Positions 6,986 to 15,963 of a stretch of DNA of 64,000 nt are shown piece after piece; position 1 is the stretch's first letter; every line of letters starts with the position of its first letter. The translations under genes were made by a program, and so were the position numbers. The stretch is from Enterobacter asburiae (GTDB lineage Bacteria > Pseudomonadota > Gammaproteobacteria > Enterobacterales > Enterobacteriaceae). The notes beneath the pieces were generated by a model. The model saw only the letters and a list, made by a program, of their open reading frames with translations. It made no database searches and had not been told where the DNA came from. The DNA lies in NCBI GenBank assembly GCA_011754535.1, contig JAAQVN010000001.1:3286001-3350000 (forward strand). The letters run 5' to 3'.

Positions 6986-8452
6986 ATGAAGACAATTGCC
7001 TCCACCGCCCTTCCCGCGAAGGTTCAGCAACCGCGCTACGATCGTCAGCAACTGCGCTCCCGCATCGTCCATTTTGGCTTCGGTGCGTTTCACCGCGCGC
7101 ACCAGGCATTGTTAACAAACCTGGTACTGAATGAAAAAGGCGGCGACTGGGGGATTTGTGAGATTAGCCTGTTCAGCGGCGATGTGCTGATGAGCCAGCT
7201 GCGCGCCCAGGATCACCTGTTTACCGTGCTGGAGAAAGGCGCGGAAGGAAATCAGCCGATTGTTGTCGGGGCTGTACATGAATGTCTGAACGCAAAGCTG
7301 GACTCTGTTCCCGCTATTATTGAGAAATTCTGTGAGCCGCAGGTGGCGATTGTGTCACTCACCATTACGGAGAAAGGCTACTGCATCGATCCCGCGACCG
7401 GTAAGCTGGATCTGCAAAACGCCCGGATCCTTCACGACCTCGAAAACCCCGCTGAACCGCATTCCGCGCCGGGGATCCTGGTCGAAGCCCTCAATCGCCG
7501 CCGCGAGCGCGGCTTGCCTGCGTTTACCGTGCTTTCCTGTGACAATATCCCGGACAACGGCCACGTAGTGAAAAACGCGGTGCTCGGCATGGCGCAAAAG
7601 CGTTCTCCCGCGCTGGCGGAGTGGATCGAAGGCCACGTGAGTTTTCCGGGAACGATGGTCGACAGAATTGTTCCCGCCGCGACGGAGGCCTCGCTCAGGG
7701 AAATCGCCGACGCGCTCGGGGTTGACGATCCGTGCGCCATAAGCTGCGAACCGTTCATTCAGTGGGTAGTGGAAGATAATTTCGTCGCCGGACGTCCTGA
7801 GTGGGAAGCCGCAGGCGTTCAGATGGTGCAGGACGTTCTGCCATGGGAGCAGATGAAATTACGCATGCTTAACGGCAGCCACTCCTTCCTGGCGTATCTT
7901 GGGTATCTCGCCGGGTACGCGCATATTAATGAATGTATGGAGGACACCACCTTCCGCGAAGCCGCCCGGCGGTTAATGCTGGATGAGCAGGCACCCACGC
8001 TGCGCATAAAGGATGTCGACCTGAAGGCTTACGCCGACAGTCTGATTGAGCGTTTTGCTAACCCGGCGCTACAGCACCGTACATGGCAAATCGCGATGGA
8101 CGGCAGCCAGAAGCTGCCGCAGCGGATGCTGGATGGGATCCGCGTCCACCTTGAGCGTAAAACAGCATGGCCGCTACTGGCGCTGGGCGTCGCCGGCTGG
8201 ATGCGCTACGTCAGCGGGTTCGACGAACGCGGCAACGCGATTGACGTTCGCGATCCCCTCAGCGATAAAATTCGCGCGATTGTCGACGCCAGCAGCGATA
8301 CCGATCGCGTCCACGCGCTGCTGGGGCTAAGTGAGGTATTTGGTCACGATCTCGCGCAGAATAGCGTCTTTGCAGAGGCTGTCAGCCAGGCCTACCAGCG
8401 CATCGCCCGCCGTGGCGCACGTCAGGCCGTTATAGAAACGTTAAATCTTTAG
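6986..8452 (+). CDS. yeiQ: Mannitol/fructuronate-type dehydrogenase YeiQ
   Basis: The 488-residue protein matches E. coli YeiQ in length and belongs to the polyol-specific long-chain dehydrogenase family with UxuB and UxaB. An N-terminal Rossmann segment (IVHFGFGAFHRAHQA, about residues 28-42) binds NAD, and a later KLRMLNGSHS carries the Lys, Asn and His of the family active site. With a mannonate dehydratase gene immediately divergent, it probably acts as a fructuronate reductase (D-mannonate oxidoreductase), though YeiQ's substrate is not firmly established. The ATG at 6986 gives MKTIAS, as in E. coli; an upstream GTG at 6977 adds only three residues. Confidence 0.93.
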   Translation: MKTIASTALPAKVQQPRYDRQQLRSRIVHFGFGAFHRAHQALLTNLVLNEKGGDWGICEISLFSGDVLMSQLRAQDHLFTVLEKGAEGNQPIVVGAVHECLNAKLDSVPAIIEKFCEPQVAIVSLTITEKGYCIDPATGKLDLQNARILHDLENPAEPHSAPGILVEALNRRRERGLPAFTVLSCDNIPDNGHVVKNAVLGMAQKRSPALAEWIEGHVSFPGTMVDRIVPAATEASLREIADALGVDDPCAISCEPFIQWVVEDNFVAGRPEWEAAGVQMVQDVLPWEQMKLRMLNGSHSFLAYLGYLAGYAHINECMEDTTFREAARRLMLDEQAPTLRIKDVDLKAYADSLIERFANPALQHRTWQIAMDGSQKLPQRMLDGIRVHLERKTAWPLLALGVAGWMRYVSGFDERGNAIDVRDPLSDKIRAIVDASSDTDRVHALLGLSEVFGHDLAQNSVFAEAVSQAYQRIARRGARQAVIETLNL

Positions 8453-8542
8453 CGATTATTGCGCTTAATGCGAACGGATATCGCCTCCGTTCGCCCTCCC
8501 CCCTTCTCATTGCGCCCGTTTTTCGCCAGGATAAGATCATAG

Positions 8543-8557
8543 TGTTATAGCATTACA
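8543..8557. promoter_or_regulatory. Candidate Zur box upstream of yeiR
   Basis: TGTTATAGCATTACA matches the Zur core TGTTATANTATAACA at 12 of 14 defined positions and lies 20 bp before the yeiR start. It overlaps the likely promoter, consistent with zinc-dependent repression of a COG0523 gene. Confidence 0.45.
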
Positions 8558-8576
8558 ATTCTCTAGCGGAGCGCAC

Positions 8577-9563
8577 GTGACCAAAACCAACCTCATCACC
8601 GGTTTTCTCGGCAGCGGTAAAACCACCTCAATCCTTCATCTGCTGGCAAATAAAGATCCCGCAGAGAAATGGGCCGTGCTTGTCAATGAATTCGGCGAGG
8701 TGGGCATTGATGGCGCGTTGCTTTCATCCAGCGGCGCGATGATTAAAGAGATCCCCGGCGGATGCATGTGCTGCGTAAACGGCCTGCCGATGCAGGTGGG
8801 TCTCAATACGCTGCTGCGTCAGGGTAAACCGGACCGCCTGCTGATTGAACCCACCGGTCTGGGCCACCCGAAGCAGATCCTCGATTTACTGACCGCCCCG
8901 GTTTACGAGCCGTGGATCGATCTGCGCGCCACGCTGTGCCTGCTCGATCCGCGTCAGCTTCTGGATGAAAAAGCGGTGGCCAATGAAAACTTCCGCGATC
9001 AGCTTGCCTCAGCAGACGTTATCGTCGCCAACAAAGAAGATCGCGCCACGCCGGAAAGCCAGGCCGCGCTGGACGCGTGGTGGCAACATTTCGGCGGCAA
9101 TCGAACGCGGGTGCAGACCACCCAGGGGAACATTGACAGCGCCCTGCTGGATCTTCCTCGCCTGAATCTGACGGAACTTCCGGCCAGCGCGGAGCATGCG
9201 CATAACCATCCTGCAAAACAGGGCCTGGCCGCGCTTAGCCTGCCGGAACATCAGCGCTGGCGTCGTAATCTGAACAGCGGTCAGGGGTATCAGGCCTGCG
9301 GATGGATTTTCGATGCCGATACCGTTTTCGATACCATTGGCATCCTTGAGTGGGCCAGGCTTGCGCCGGTCGACCGCGTGAAAGGGATTATGCGCACGCC
9401 AGACGGGCTGGTAAGGATCAACCGCCAGGGCGACGATTTCTTTATCGAAACGCAAAACGTCGCGCCGCCTGACAGCCGAATAGAGTTAATTAGTGCGGTT
9501 AACGCCGACTGGAATGCCCTGCAGTCCAGCCTGTTGAAGCTTCGTTTAAGTTCGGGCGGCTAA
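8577..9563 (+). CDS. yeiR: COG0523 metal-binding GTPase YeiR
   Basis: This 328-residue G3E-family GTPase has a Walker A GFLGSGKTT (9-17), the diagnostic zinc-binding GGCMCC (Cys63, Cys65, Cys66), a Walker B-like LIEPTGLGHP and a guanine-specificity NKED. E. coli YeiR, of equal length, binds zinc and hydrolyses GTP with zinc stimulation; COG0523 proteins are viewed as metal chaperones. It starts with GTG at 8577, supported by GGAG about 5 nt upstream. A Zur-box-like palindrome covers its probable promoter. lpxT follows closely and may be cotranscribed. Confidence 0.93.
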   Translation: MTKTNLITGFLGSGKTTSILHLLANKDPAEKWAVLVNEFGEVGIDGALLSSSGAMIKEIPGGCMCCVNGLPMQVGLNTLLRQGKPDRLLIEPTGLGHPKQILDLLTAPVYEPWIDLRATLCLLDPRQLLDEKAVANENFRDQLASADVIVANKEDRATPESQAALDAWWQHFGGNRTRVQTTQGNIDSALLDLPRLNLTELPASAEHAHNHPAKQGLAALSLPEHQRWRRNLNSGQGYQACGWIFDADTVFDTIGILEWARLAPVDRVKGIMRTPDGLVRINRQGDDFFIETQNVAPPDSRIELISAVNADWNALQSSLLKLRLSSGG

Positions 9564-9596
9564 CGTTGCCCCAGTTTTCACTCTATGCAGAACGTT

Positions 9597-10292
9597 ATGA
9601 CGACTCGAATTCCCCTGATATTACTGCTTAATGTCGCCGGTCTGGCGCTTTTCTTCTCCTGGTATATCCCGGTGAATCACGGTTTCTGGTTCCCGCTGGA
9701 TTCATCCCTGTTTCATTTCTTCAACCAGGGGCTGGTGAAGAGCGACGCCTTCCTGTGGCTGGTGGCGATCACCAACAACCGCGCCTTTGACGGCTTTTCC
9801 CTGCTGGCCATGGGCTGCCTGATGCTCTCTTTCTGGCTCAAAGAGGATTATTCAGGGCGTCGGCGTATCCTGATTATCGGACTGGTGATGCTTCTGACCG
9901 CGGTGATCGTTAATCAGCTGGCGCAACATCTGATGCCGGTAAAACGCGCAAGCCCTTCGCTCTCTTTCCCGAATATTTATCGCGTGAGTGAATTGCTGCA
10001 TATTCCAACAAAAGATGCGTCGAAAGACAGTTTCCCGGGCGATCACGGCATGATGCTGCTTATTTTCTCTGGGTTCATGCTGCGCTATTTCGGCAAGAAA
10101 GCGTTCGCTATTGCCCTGCTTATTGTGGTGATATTTGCCTTTCCGCGCGTAATGATCGGCGCTCACTGGCTAACTGATATTGTTGTGGGTTCCCTTTCCG
10201 CGGTACTGATTGGTCTGCCGTGGGTTTTGATGACGCCGTTGAGCGATCGCCTGATTGCTGTTTTCGATCGCCACCTCCCGCGCAGAAAGTAA
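9597..10292 (+). CDS. lpxT: Lipid A 1-diphosphate synthase LpxT
   Basis: This PAP2-superfamily inner-membrane enzyme transfers phosphate from undecaprenyl pyrophosphate to the 1-phosphate of lipid A on the periplasmic side. Phosphatase signatures are visible: KRASPS, SFPGDHG, and RVMIGAHWLTDI with the catalytic histidines. Five to six hydrophobic segments are evident. Translated from ATG 9597 it has 231 residues and aligns at MTTRIPLILLLNVAGLALF with the start of E. coli LpxT; an in-frame ATG at 9585 would give 235. Neither start has a strong ribosome site. The 33-bp gap after yeiR suggests one transcript. Confidence 0.93.
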   Translation: MTTRIPLILLLNVAGLALFFSWYIPVNHGFWFPLDSSLFHFFNQGLVKSDAFLWLVAITNNRAFDGFSLLAMGCLMLSFWLKEDYSGRRRILIIGLVMLLTAVIVNQLAQHLMPVKRASPSLSFPNIYRVSELLHIPTKDASKDSFPGDHGMMLLIFSGFMLRYFGKKAFAIALLIVVIFAFPRVMIGAHWLTDIVVGSLSAVLIGLPWVLMTPLSDRLIAVFDRHLPRRK

Positions 10293-10725
10293 CAAGTATT
10301 AAACAAATAATCAACATCTTTTAACGTTAACGCTCGGGGATCATAGCGATCCCTGATAGAGCGCTTCCCACGATCCTTCCTCGCTGTCATATTCTCGTCA
10401 TCGTATTCATGATAAAAATGAAGCAATTGCGCGATTACGCTATGGATCTGCCGCTATTTTGAGCATTTACGGATTTTTACTTTCTGTATCACAATTTCTT
10501 ATAAAAAAAAGGCTTTTTTTACTCGCAATACCCCAGGCAATCGGTTAATCTCGAACTCGTTTTGCCCCATAGGGATAATTATTTCCATGGTGAATAATTT
10601 TGTGCGCTGCGCCACAAATGTCGCCAGAAACAATTGTCTCATTGTGAACAGATAATTAGTCTCGTCACGTTTGGCATTTTTATAACGATATTTGTCGTTA
10701 AGGACTTCAAGGGAAAATAAACAAA
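10293..10725. other. Long AT-rich leader region of mepS
   Basis: This 433-bp stretch contains no convincing gene. It includes a poly-A/poly-T tract around 10502-10520, which could end lpxT transcription, and a perfect inverted repeat TAACGA/TCGTTA (10683-10688 and 10695-10700) 25 bp before the mepS start. The mepS promoter is presumably here, with a long untranslated leader possible. Confidence 0.5.
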
Positions 10726-11295
10726 ATGGTCAAATCTCAACCGTTTCTGAGATATATCTTACGGGGGATCCCGGCGATAGCAGTCGCGGTACTGTTATCT
10801 GCATGTAGTACATCGAACACCGCAAAGAATATGCATCCTGAGACGCGTGTTGTGGGAATGGAAGACGCCTCTTCACTGCAAGCCTCTCAGGATGAATTTG
10901 AAAATATGGTACGTAATCTGGACGTGAAGTCCCGCATTATGGACCAGTATGCTGACTGGAAAGGCGTGCGTTACCGTCTTGGCGGCAGTACCAAAAAAGG
11001 CATTGATTGTTCCAGTTTTGTACAGCGTACGTTCCGTGAACAATTTGGGTTAGACCTTCCGCGTTCGACCTACGAACAGCAGGAGATGGGCAAGTCGATT
11101 TCACGTTCCAAACTGCGCACCGGCGATTTAGTTCTGTTCCGTGCGGGTTCGACAGGTCGACACGTGGGTATCTACATTGGTAACGACCAGTTTGTACATG
11201 CCTCCACCAGCAGCGGTGTGACTATTTCCAGCATGAATGAACCGTACTGGAAGAAGCGCTACAACGAAGCGCGACGCGTACTGACCCGCAGTTAA
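10726..11295 (+). CDS. mepS: Murein DD-endopeptidase MepS (Spr)
   Basis: This 189-residue lipoprotein of the NlpC/P60 family cleaves D-Ala-mDAP cross-links so that new glycan strands can be inserted. A signal peptide ends at the lipobox LLSAC with Cys27. The catalytic domain shows GIDCSSFVQ (Cys95), HVGIY (His146) and FVHAS (His158), the family triad. E. coli MepS is 188 residues and nearly identical in the mature part. In E. coli it is kept low by Prc-NlpI proteolysis. A strong terminator with a UUCG loop follows, so it is probably monocistronic. Confidence 0.96.
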   Translation: MVKSQPFLRYILRGIPAIAVAVLLSACSTSNTAKNMHPETRVVGMEDASSLQASQDEFENMVRNLDVKSRIMDQYADWKGVRYRLGGSTKKGIDCSSFVQRTFREQFGLDLPRSTYEQQEMGKSISRSKLRTGDLVLFRAGSTGRHVGIYIGNDQFVHASTSSGVTISSMNEPYWKKRYNEARRVLTRS

Positions 11296-11302
11296 TATGA
11301 TG

Positions 11303-11339
11303 ATTGTATCGTTGGTTATCCCTTGGCTGGCGATACAAT
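11303..11339 (+). repeat. Perfect inverted repeat downstream of mepS
   Basis: ATTGTATCG (11303-11311) and CGATACAAT (11331-11339) form a 9-bp stem around 19 nt, immediately before the terminator hairpin. The 3' UTR of mepS would therefore carry two consecutive stem-loops. Confidence 0.6.
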
Positions 11340-11373
11340 AAAAAAAAGCACTGCTTCGGCGGTGTTTTTTTTT
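11340..11373 (+). terminator. mepS terminator
   Basis: A stem AAAGCACTGC/GCGGTGTTT closed by a TTCG tetraloop is followed by a run of T residues, a strong intrinsic terminator. It allows wobble pairs only. Confidence 0.9.
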
Positions 11374-11422
11374 GCCCGTTACAATGAATACTATCAGCGG
11401 CAATTCAGGAACCACGACGTTT

Positions 11423-12979
11423 ATGCTCACCCGCTACTTTTCCAGTCATCGAAAGATACTGATCCTCAGTATCATTACCGGCCTGATTGCCGCCCTGCTC
11501 CTGGGTTCGTTGCAATTTCTCTGGAGCTACCACAAGCGGGAAATTCGCTTCGATACGCTGATCAAGGATGTGAGCATCTACATGGATAGCTATTTTGACG
11601 AGCTAAAAGCCTCGATCGACGTGCTCCAGCCGCTCACGCTCAATAATTGCCATGACGTTAACGCGGAGCTGACCTCGCGCGCGGCCTTCAGCCTCAACGT
11701 GCGTGCCTTCCTGCTGGTCAGAGACAAAATGGCTTTCTGCTCGTCAGCCACAGGTCCAATGAATGCCCCGATGGAGGAGCTGATACCCGAGCTGCACATC
11801 AACAAGCAGGTTGATGTCGCGCTGCTCCCCGGCACCCCCATGCTGCCCAATAAACCCGCGATTGCCATCTGGTATCGTAACCCGCTCGTGAAAGACGGCG
11901 GCGTATTCACCTCAGTGAATCTTAACCTGACGCCATACCTGCTTTATACCGCGCGTCAGGACGAGTTTGCAGGTATCGCGATTATCATCGGCGACAATGC
12001 GTTATCCACCAGATCGAGCACCCTCGTCAGGGCGCAGGATTTACACGAGACTCCCGCGCGCACCGCGACGCTCAAAGACGTTCCTCTGACCATCAACCTG
12101 TACGCCGAGGAGTGGACAAGCGATGAGATCCTCTATGCCCTGTTCTTCGGGCTGGTGTGCGGGATTGCGGCAGGGTCGCTGAACTTCTACATCCTCACGA
12201 CGCGTCTCAATCCGGGCAAAGAAATTCTGAGCGCCATCAAGCGCGGCCAGTTCTATGTGGTTTATCAGCCCGTTGTCGATGCCAAATCGCTCAGGATGAC
12301 CGGGCTTGAAGTCCTGATGCGCTGGAAGCACCCGACCATGGGTGAGATCCCGCCGGACGCTTTTATCAATTTTGCCGAAGCGCAGAAGCTGATTGTCCCG
12401 CTGACGCTGCATCTTTTTGACCTGATTATTCACGATGCGCCAGTGTTACAGACCGTGCTGCCGCCGGGTGCGAAAGTGGGCATTAATATCGCTCCGGGGC
12501 ATCTGCATGCGGAAAGCTTCAAAGACGATATGCGCACCTTCAAAGCCCTGCTGCCGCCTGATTACTTCCAGATCGTACTGGAAATTACCGAGCGCGACAT
12601 GCTTAACCATCGGGAAGCTAACAGCCTCTTCGAATGGCTGCATAACGAAGGGTTTGAAATTGCCATCGACGATTTCGGCACCGGCCACAGCGCGTTGATT
12701 TATCTTGAACATTTCACCATGGACTACCTGAAAATCGACCGTGGTTTCGTCAACGCCATTGGCACAGAAACCGTGACCTCCCCGGTGCTGGATGCCGTAC
12801 TGACGCTGGCAAGACGACTGAATATGTCGACCGTTGCGGAAGGGGTGGAAACGCCGGAACAGGCGGCCTGGCTGCGCGAGCATGGGGTTAATTACCTGCA
12901 GGGGTACTGGATTAGCCGCCCGATGCCGCTGGAGCAGTTCCGCACGTGGCAAAATACGCTGTCGCCTGACGGTGAATAA
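11423..12979 (+). CDS. rtn: CSS-motif cyclic-di-GMP phosphodiesterase Rtn (PdeN)
   Basis: A membrane EAL-domain protein of 518 residues, the E. coli Rtn length, when started at ATG 11423. TM1 spans about 11-33. The periplasmic domain carries the CSS motif at 106-108 with a partner Cys76, the redox pair of this family. TM2 spans about 236-258. The cytoplasmic EAL domain has GLEVLMRW (EVL at 296-298), EITERD, DDFGTGHS, KIDRGFV and EGVE, so the catalytic acidic residues are kept. It should hydrolyse cyclic di-GMP under control of the periplasmic disulfide. The longer frame from 11372 overlaps the mepS terminator and is unlikely. Confidence 0.92.
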   Translation: MLTRYFSSHRKILILSIITGLIAALLLGSLQFLWSYHKREIRFDTLIKDVSIYMDSYFDELKASIDVLQPLTLNNCHDVNAELTSRAAFSLNVRAFLLVRDKMAFCSSATGPMNAPMEELIPELHINKQVDVALLPGTPMLPNKPAIAIWYRNPLVKDGGVFTSVNLNLTPYLLYTARQDEFAGIAIIIGDNALSTRSSTLVRAQDLHETPARTATLKDVPLTINLYAEEWTSDEILYALFFGLVCGIAAGSLNFYILTTRLNPGKEILSAIKRGQFYVVYQPVVDAKSLRMTGLEVLMRWKHPTMGEIPPDAFINFAEAQKLIVPLTLHLFDLIIHDAPVLQTVLPPGAKVGINIAPGHLHAESFKDDMRTFKALLPPDYFQIVLEITERDMLNHREANSLFEWLHNEGFEIAIDDFGTGHSALIYLEHFTMDYLKIDRGFVNAIGTETVTSPVLDAVLTLARRLNMSTVAEGVETPEQAAWLREHGVNYLQGYWISRPMPLEQFRTWQNTLSPDGE

Positions 12980-13053
12980 TTTCACATTGCCGGTGGCGTC
13001 ACTTATTATTCAGCTTTACTGAGCCGGTCTGTAAAAGAGGGAGCCGCCGCGAG

Positions 13054-14859
13054 ATGTTTATGCGCTTTATGTTGCTTTGGTTGGCAGTAGTGAGCCTGTC
13101 CAGCCAGGCGCAAACCATCAAAGAGAACATCGCGTTCGCCGTGATTGGCGAGCCCAAATACGCGGTCAATTTTACGCACTTCGATTACGTCAATCCTGCC
13201 GCCCCTAAGGGTGGAAAGGTCACGCTCTCGGCGACGGGAACGTTTGACAACTTTAACCGCTTCGCCCTGCGCGGGGTGGCCGCGGCGCGAACGGAATCGC
13301 TCTACGACACGCTTTTTGTGACGTCTGATGATGAGCCCGGCAGCTACTACCCGCTGATTGCCGATAACGTGCGCTACGCGGATAACTTCGCCTGGGCCGA
13401 AATTACCCTAAATCCCCGGGCCCGCTTTCACGACGGCACGCCGGTCAGGGCCAGCGACGTGGCCTTTACGTTTCATAAATTTATGACCGAAGGCGTTCCC
13501 CAGTTCCGCATTGTGTATAAAGGCACAACGGTGCGCGCCATTGCGCCGCTCACCGTACGCATCGAGCTGAGCGAACCGAACAAAGAGAATATGCTCAGCC
13601 TGTTCTCGCTGCCGGTTATGCCTGAATCGTTCTGGAAAAGCCATAAGTTAAGCGACCCGCTCTCCACGCCACCGCTGGCTGGCGGCCCTTACCGCATTAC
13701 CGACTGGCGCATGGGGCAGTACGTGGTCTATTCCCGCGTGAAAGACTACTGGGCGGCTAACCTGCCGGTAAACCGCGGGCGCTGGAATTTCGACACCCTT
13801 CGCTATGACTACTACCTCGACGATAACGTGGCGTTTGAAGCCTTCAAGGCCGGCGCATTCGATTTACGCGTGGAGAGCAGCGCCAAAAACTGGGCGACCC
13901 GCTATATCGGCAAAAACTTCACGAAAGGCTACATCGTGAAAGACGAGCATAAAAACGAATCCGCCCAGGACACGCGCTGGCTGGCATTTAATATTCAGCG
14001 CCCGGTATTTACAGACCGCCGCGTTCGGGAAGCGATTTCCCTGGCCTTTGATTTTGAATGGATGAACAAAGCGCTTTTTTACGGGGCGTACAGCCGTGCG
14101 AACAGCTATTTCCAGAACACCGAATATGCCGCGCGGGATTACCCGAAAGCCGACGAACTGGTCCTGCTGGCGCCGCTGAAAGCGGACGTGCCGCCGGAGG
14201 TATTTACCACGGTGTTTCAGCCGCCCGCTTCAAAAGGGGACGGGTACGACCGCGACAATCTGCTGAAGGCCAGCAAGCTGCTGGATGAGGCAGGCTGGCA
14301 GCTGAAGAATCAGAAGCGCGTCGATGCGAAAACCGGCAAGCCTTTAAGCTTTGAACTGCTGCTCTCCTCCGGCGGCAACGATCAGTGGGTGCTGCCGTTT
14401 AAACACAACCTTGCGCGGCTGGGGATCACCATGAATATTCGTCAGGTTGATAACGCGCAGATCACCAACCGCATGCGCAGCCGTGATTACGACATGATGC
14501 AGCGCCTGTGGCCCGCGCAGCCGTGGCCCAGCTCGGACCTGCAAATCTCCTGGGCCTCCAGCTACATCGACTCGTCCTACAATGCGCCCGGGGTAAAAAG
14601 CCCGGCGATTGATGCCCTGATTGCAAAAATTGTGGCGGCGCAGGGCGATAAAGAAAAACTTCTGCCGCTCGGTCGCGCCCTCGACAGGGTCTTAACCTGG
14701 AACTACTACATGCTACCGATGTGGTATATGGGCGAAGACCGGCTTGCACGCTGGGACAAGTTCTCCGTGCCTGCCGTGCGCCCTGTCTATTCGCTGGGCT
14801 TTGACACCTGGTGGTATGACGTAAATAAAGCCGCCAGACTGCCCGCCGAGCGGCGATAA
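13054..14859 (+). CDS. yejA: Peptide ABC transporter substrate-binding protein YejA
   Basis: This 601-residue periplasmic protein of the SBP_bac_5 (OppA/DppA) family is close to E. coli YejA (604). The signal peptide MFMRFMLLWLAVVSLSSQAQ is followed by a mature domain with the family hallmarks DDEPGSYYPLIADN, RARFHDGTPV, GGPYRITDW and KNESAQDTRWLAFN. It delivers oligopeptides to the YejBEF transporter; in E. coli this system imports microcin C and contributes to antimicrobial peptide tolerance. It heads the yejABEF operon, with yejB starting 9 bp after its stop. ATG 13060 is an alternative start two codons in. Confidence 0.95.
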   Translation: MFMRFMLLWLAVVSLSSQAQTIKENIAFAVIGEPKYAVNFTHFDYVNPAAPKGGKVTLSATGTFDNFNRFALRGVAAARTESLYDTLFVTSDDEPGSYYPLIADNVRYADNFAWAEITLNPRARFHDGTPVRASDVAFTFHKFMTEGVPQFRIVYKGTTVRAIAPLTVRIELSEPNKENMLSLFSLPVMPESFWKSHKLSDPLSTPPLAGGPYRITDWRMGQYVVYSRVKDYWAANLPVNRGRWNFDTLRYDYYLDDNVAFEAFKAGAFDLRVESSAKNWATRYIGKNFTKGYIVKDEHKNESAQDTRWLAFNIQRPVFTDRRVREAISLAFDFEWMNKALFYGAYSRANSYFQNTEYAARDYPKADELVLLAPLKADVPPEVFTTVFQPPASKGDGYDRDNLLKASKLLDEAGWQLKNQKRVDAKTGKPLSFELLLSSGGNDQWVLPFKHNLARLGITMNIRQVDNAQITNRMRSRDYDMMQRLWPAQPWPSSDLQISWASSYIDSSYNAPGVKSPAIDALIAKIVAAQGDKEKLLPLGRALDRVLTWNYYMLPMWYMGEDRLARWDKFSVPAVRPVYSLGFDTWWYDVNKAARLPAERR

Positions 14860-14868
14860 GGAATTATC

Positions 14869-15963
14869 ATGGGTGCCTATTTAATACGCCGTCTTCTGCT
14901 GGTCATTCCCACGCTGTGGGCCATTATCACCATTAACTTTTTTATCGTGCAAATAGCTCCTGGCGGCCCGGTCGATCAGGCTATTGCCGCCATTGAGTTT
15001 GGCAATAGCGGCGGCATGCCCGGCGGCGGCGGAGAAGGCATGGGCGCGAGCCATGCGCGCACCGGCGTGGGGAATATCAGTGAAAGCCACTACCGCGGCG
15101 GGCGCGGGCTGGATCCTGAGGTGATCGCCGAGATCACCCATCGCTACGGCTTTGATAAGCCAATTCACGAGCGCTATTTCAAGATGCTCTGGGATTATAT
15201 CCGCTTTGATTTTGGCGATAGCCTGTTCCGCAGTGCGTCCGTGTTAACGTTGATCAAGCAAAGCCTGCCGGTTTCGGTCACGCTGGGGCTGTGGGGGACG
15301 CTGATTATCTATCTGGTCTCTATACCGCTTGGGATCCGTAAAGCGGTGCATAACGGCAGCCGCTTCGATATCTGGAGCAGCACCTTTATCATCATCGGCT
15401 ATGCTATTCCGGCGTTTCTGTTTGCCGTCCTGCTGATCGTCTTTTTTGCCGGGGGCAGCTACTTCGACATCTTCCCGCTGCGGGGGCTGGTCTCCGCCGA
15501 TTTCAGCACGCTGCCGTGGTACCAGAAAATCACCGACTATCTCTGGCATATCACGCTGCCGGTTCTGGCAACGGTGATCGGCGGGTTTGCCGCCCTGACC
15601 ATGTTGACCAAAAACGCGTTTCTCGATGAAATTCGCAAGCAGTATGTCGTGACCGCCCGCGCCAAAGGGGTCAGCGAGAAGCAAATTATGTGGAAACACG
15701 TCTTCCGCAACGCCATGCTGCTGGTGATTGCCGGGTTTCCGGCCACGTTCATCAGCATGTTTTTTACCGGCTCGCTGCTGATTGAGGTGATGTTCTCGCT
15801 TAACGGTCTCGGCCTGCTGGGCTACGAAGCCACCGTGTCGCGCGATTATCCGGTAATGTTTGGCACGCTTTATATTTTCACCCTGATTGGCCTGCTGCTG
15901 AATATCGTCAGTGATATCAGCTATACGCTGGTCGATCCCCGAATTGATTTTGAGGGCCGCTGA
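14869..15963 (+). CDS. yejB: Peptide ABC transporter permease YejB
   Basis: This 364-residue inner-membrane permease of the DppB/OppB type begins [19 protein letters not shown]. It includes the glycine-rich periplasmic segment characteristic of YejB (about 45-80) and the cytoplasmic coupling EAA-type loop [20 protein letters not shown] (about 260-280). It ends [10 protein letters not shown], as in E. coli. It pairs with YejE to form the membrane channel of the YejABEF importer. Its TGA stop overlaps the yejE start by one base, indicating translational coupling. Confidence 0.95.
   Translation: MGAYLIRRLLLVIPTLWAIITINFFIVQIAPGGPVDQAIAAIEFGNSGGMPGGGGEGMGASHARTGVGNISESHYRGGRGLDPEVIAEITHRYGFDKPIHERYFKMLWDYIRFDFGDSLFRSASVLTLIKQSLPVSVTLGLWGTLIIYLVSIPLGIRKAVHNGSRFDIWSSTFIIIGYAIPAFLFAVLLIVFFAGGSYFDIFPLRGLVSADFSTLPWYQKITDYLWHITLPVLATVIGGFAALTMLTKNAFLDEIRKQYVVTARAKGVSEKQIMWKHVFRNAMLLVIAGFPATFISMFFTGSLLIEVMFSLNGLGLLGYEATVSRDYPVMFGTLYIFTLIGLLLNIVSDISYTLVDPRIDFEGR

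Noticed and set aside
14995..15110. Glycine-rich segment in yejB as a possible insertion
   Set aside because: E. coli YejB, as I recall it, has a similar segment, so it is normal for the family.
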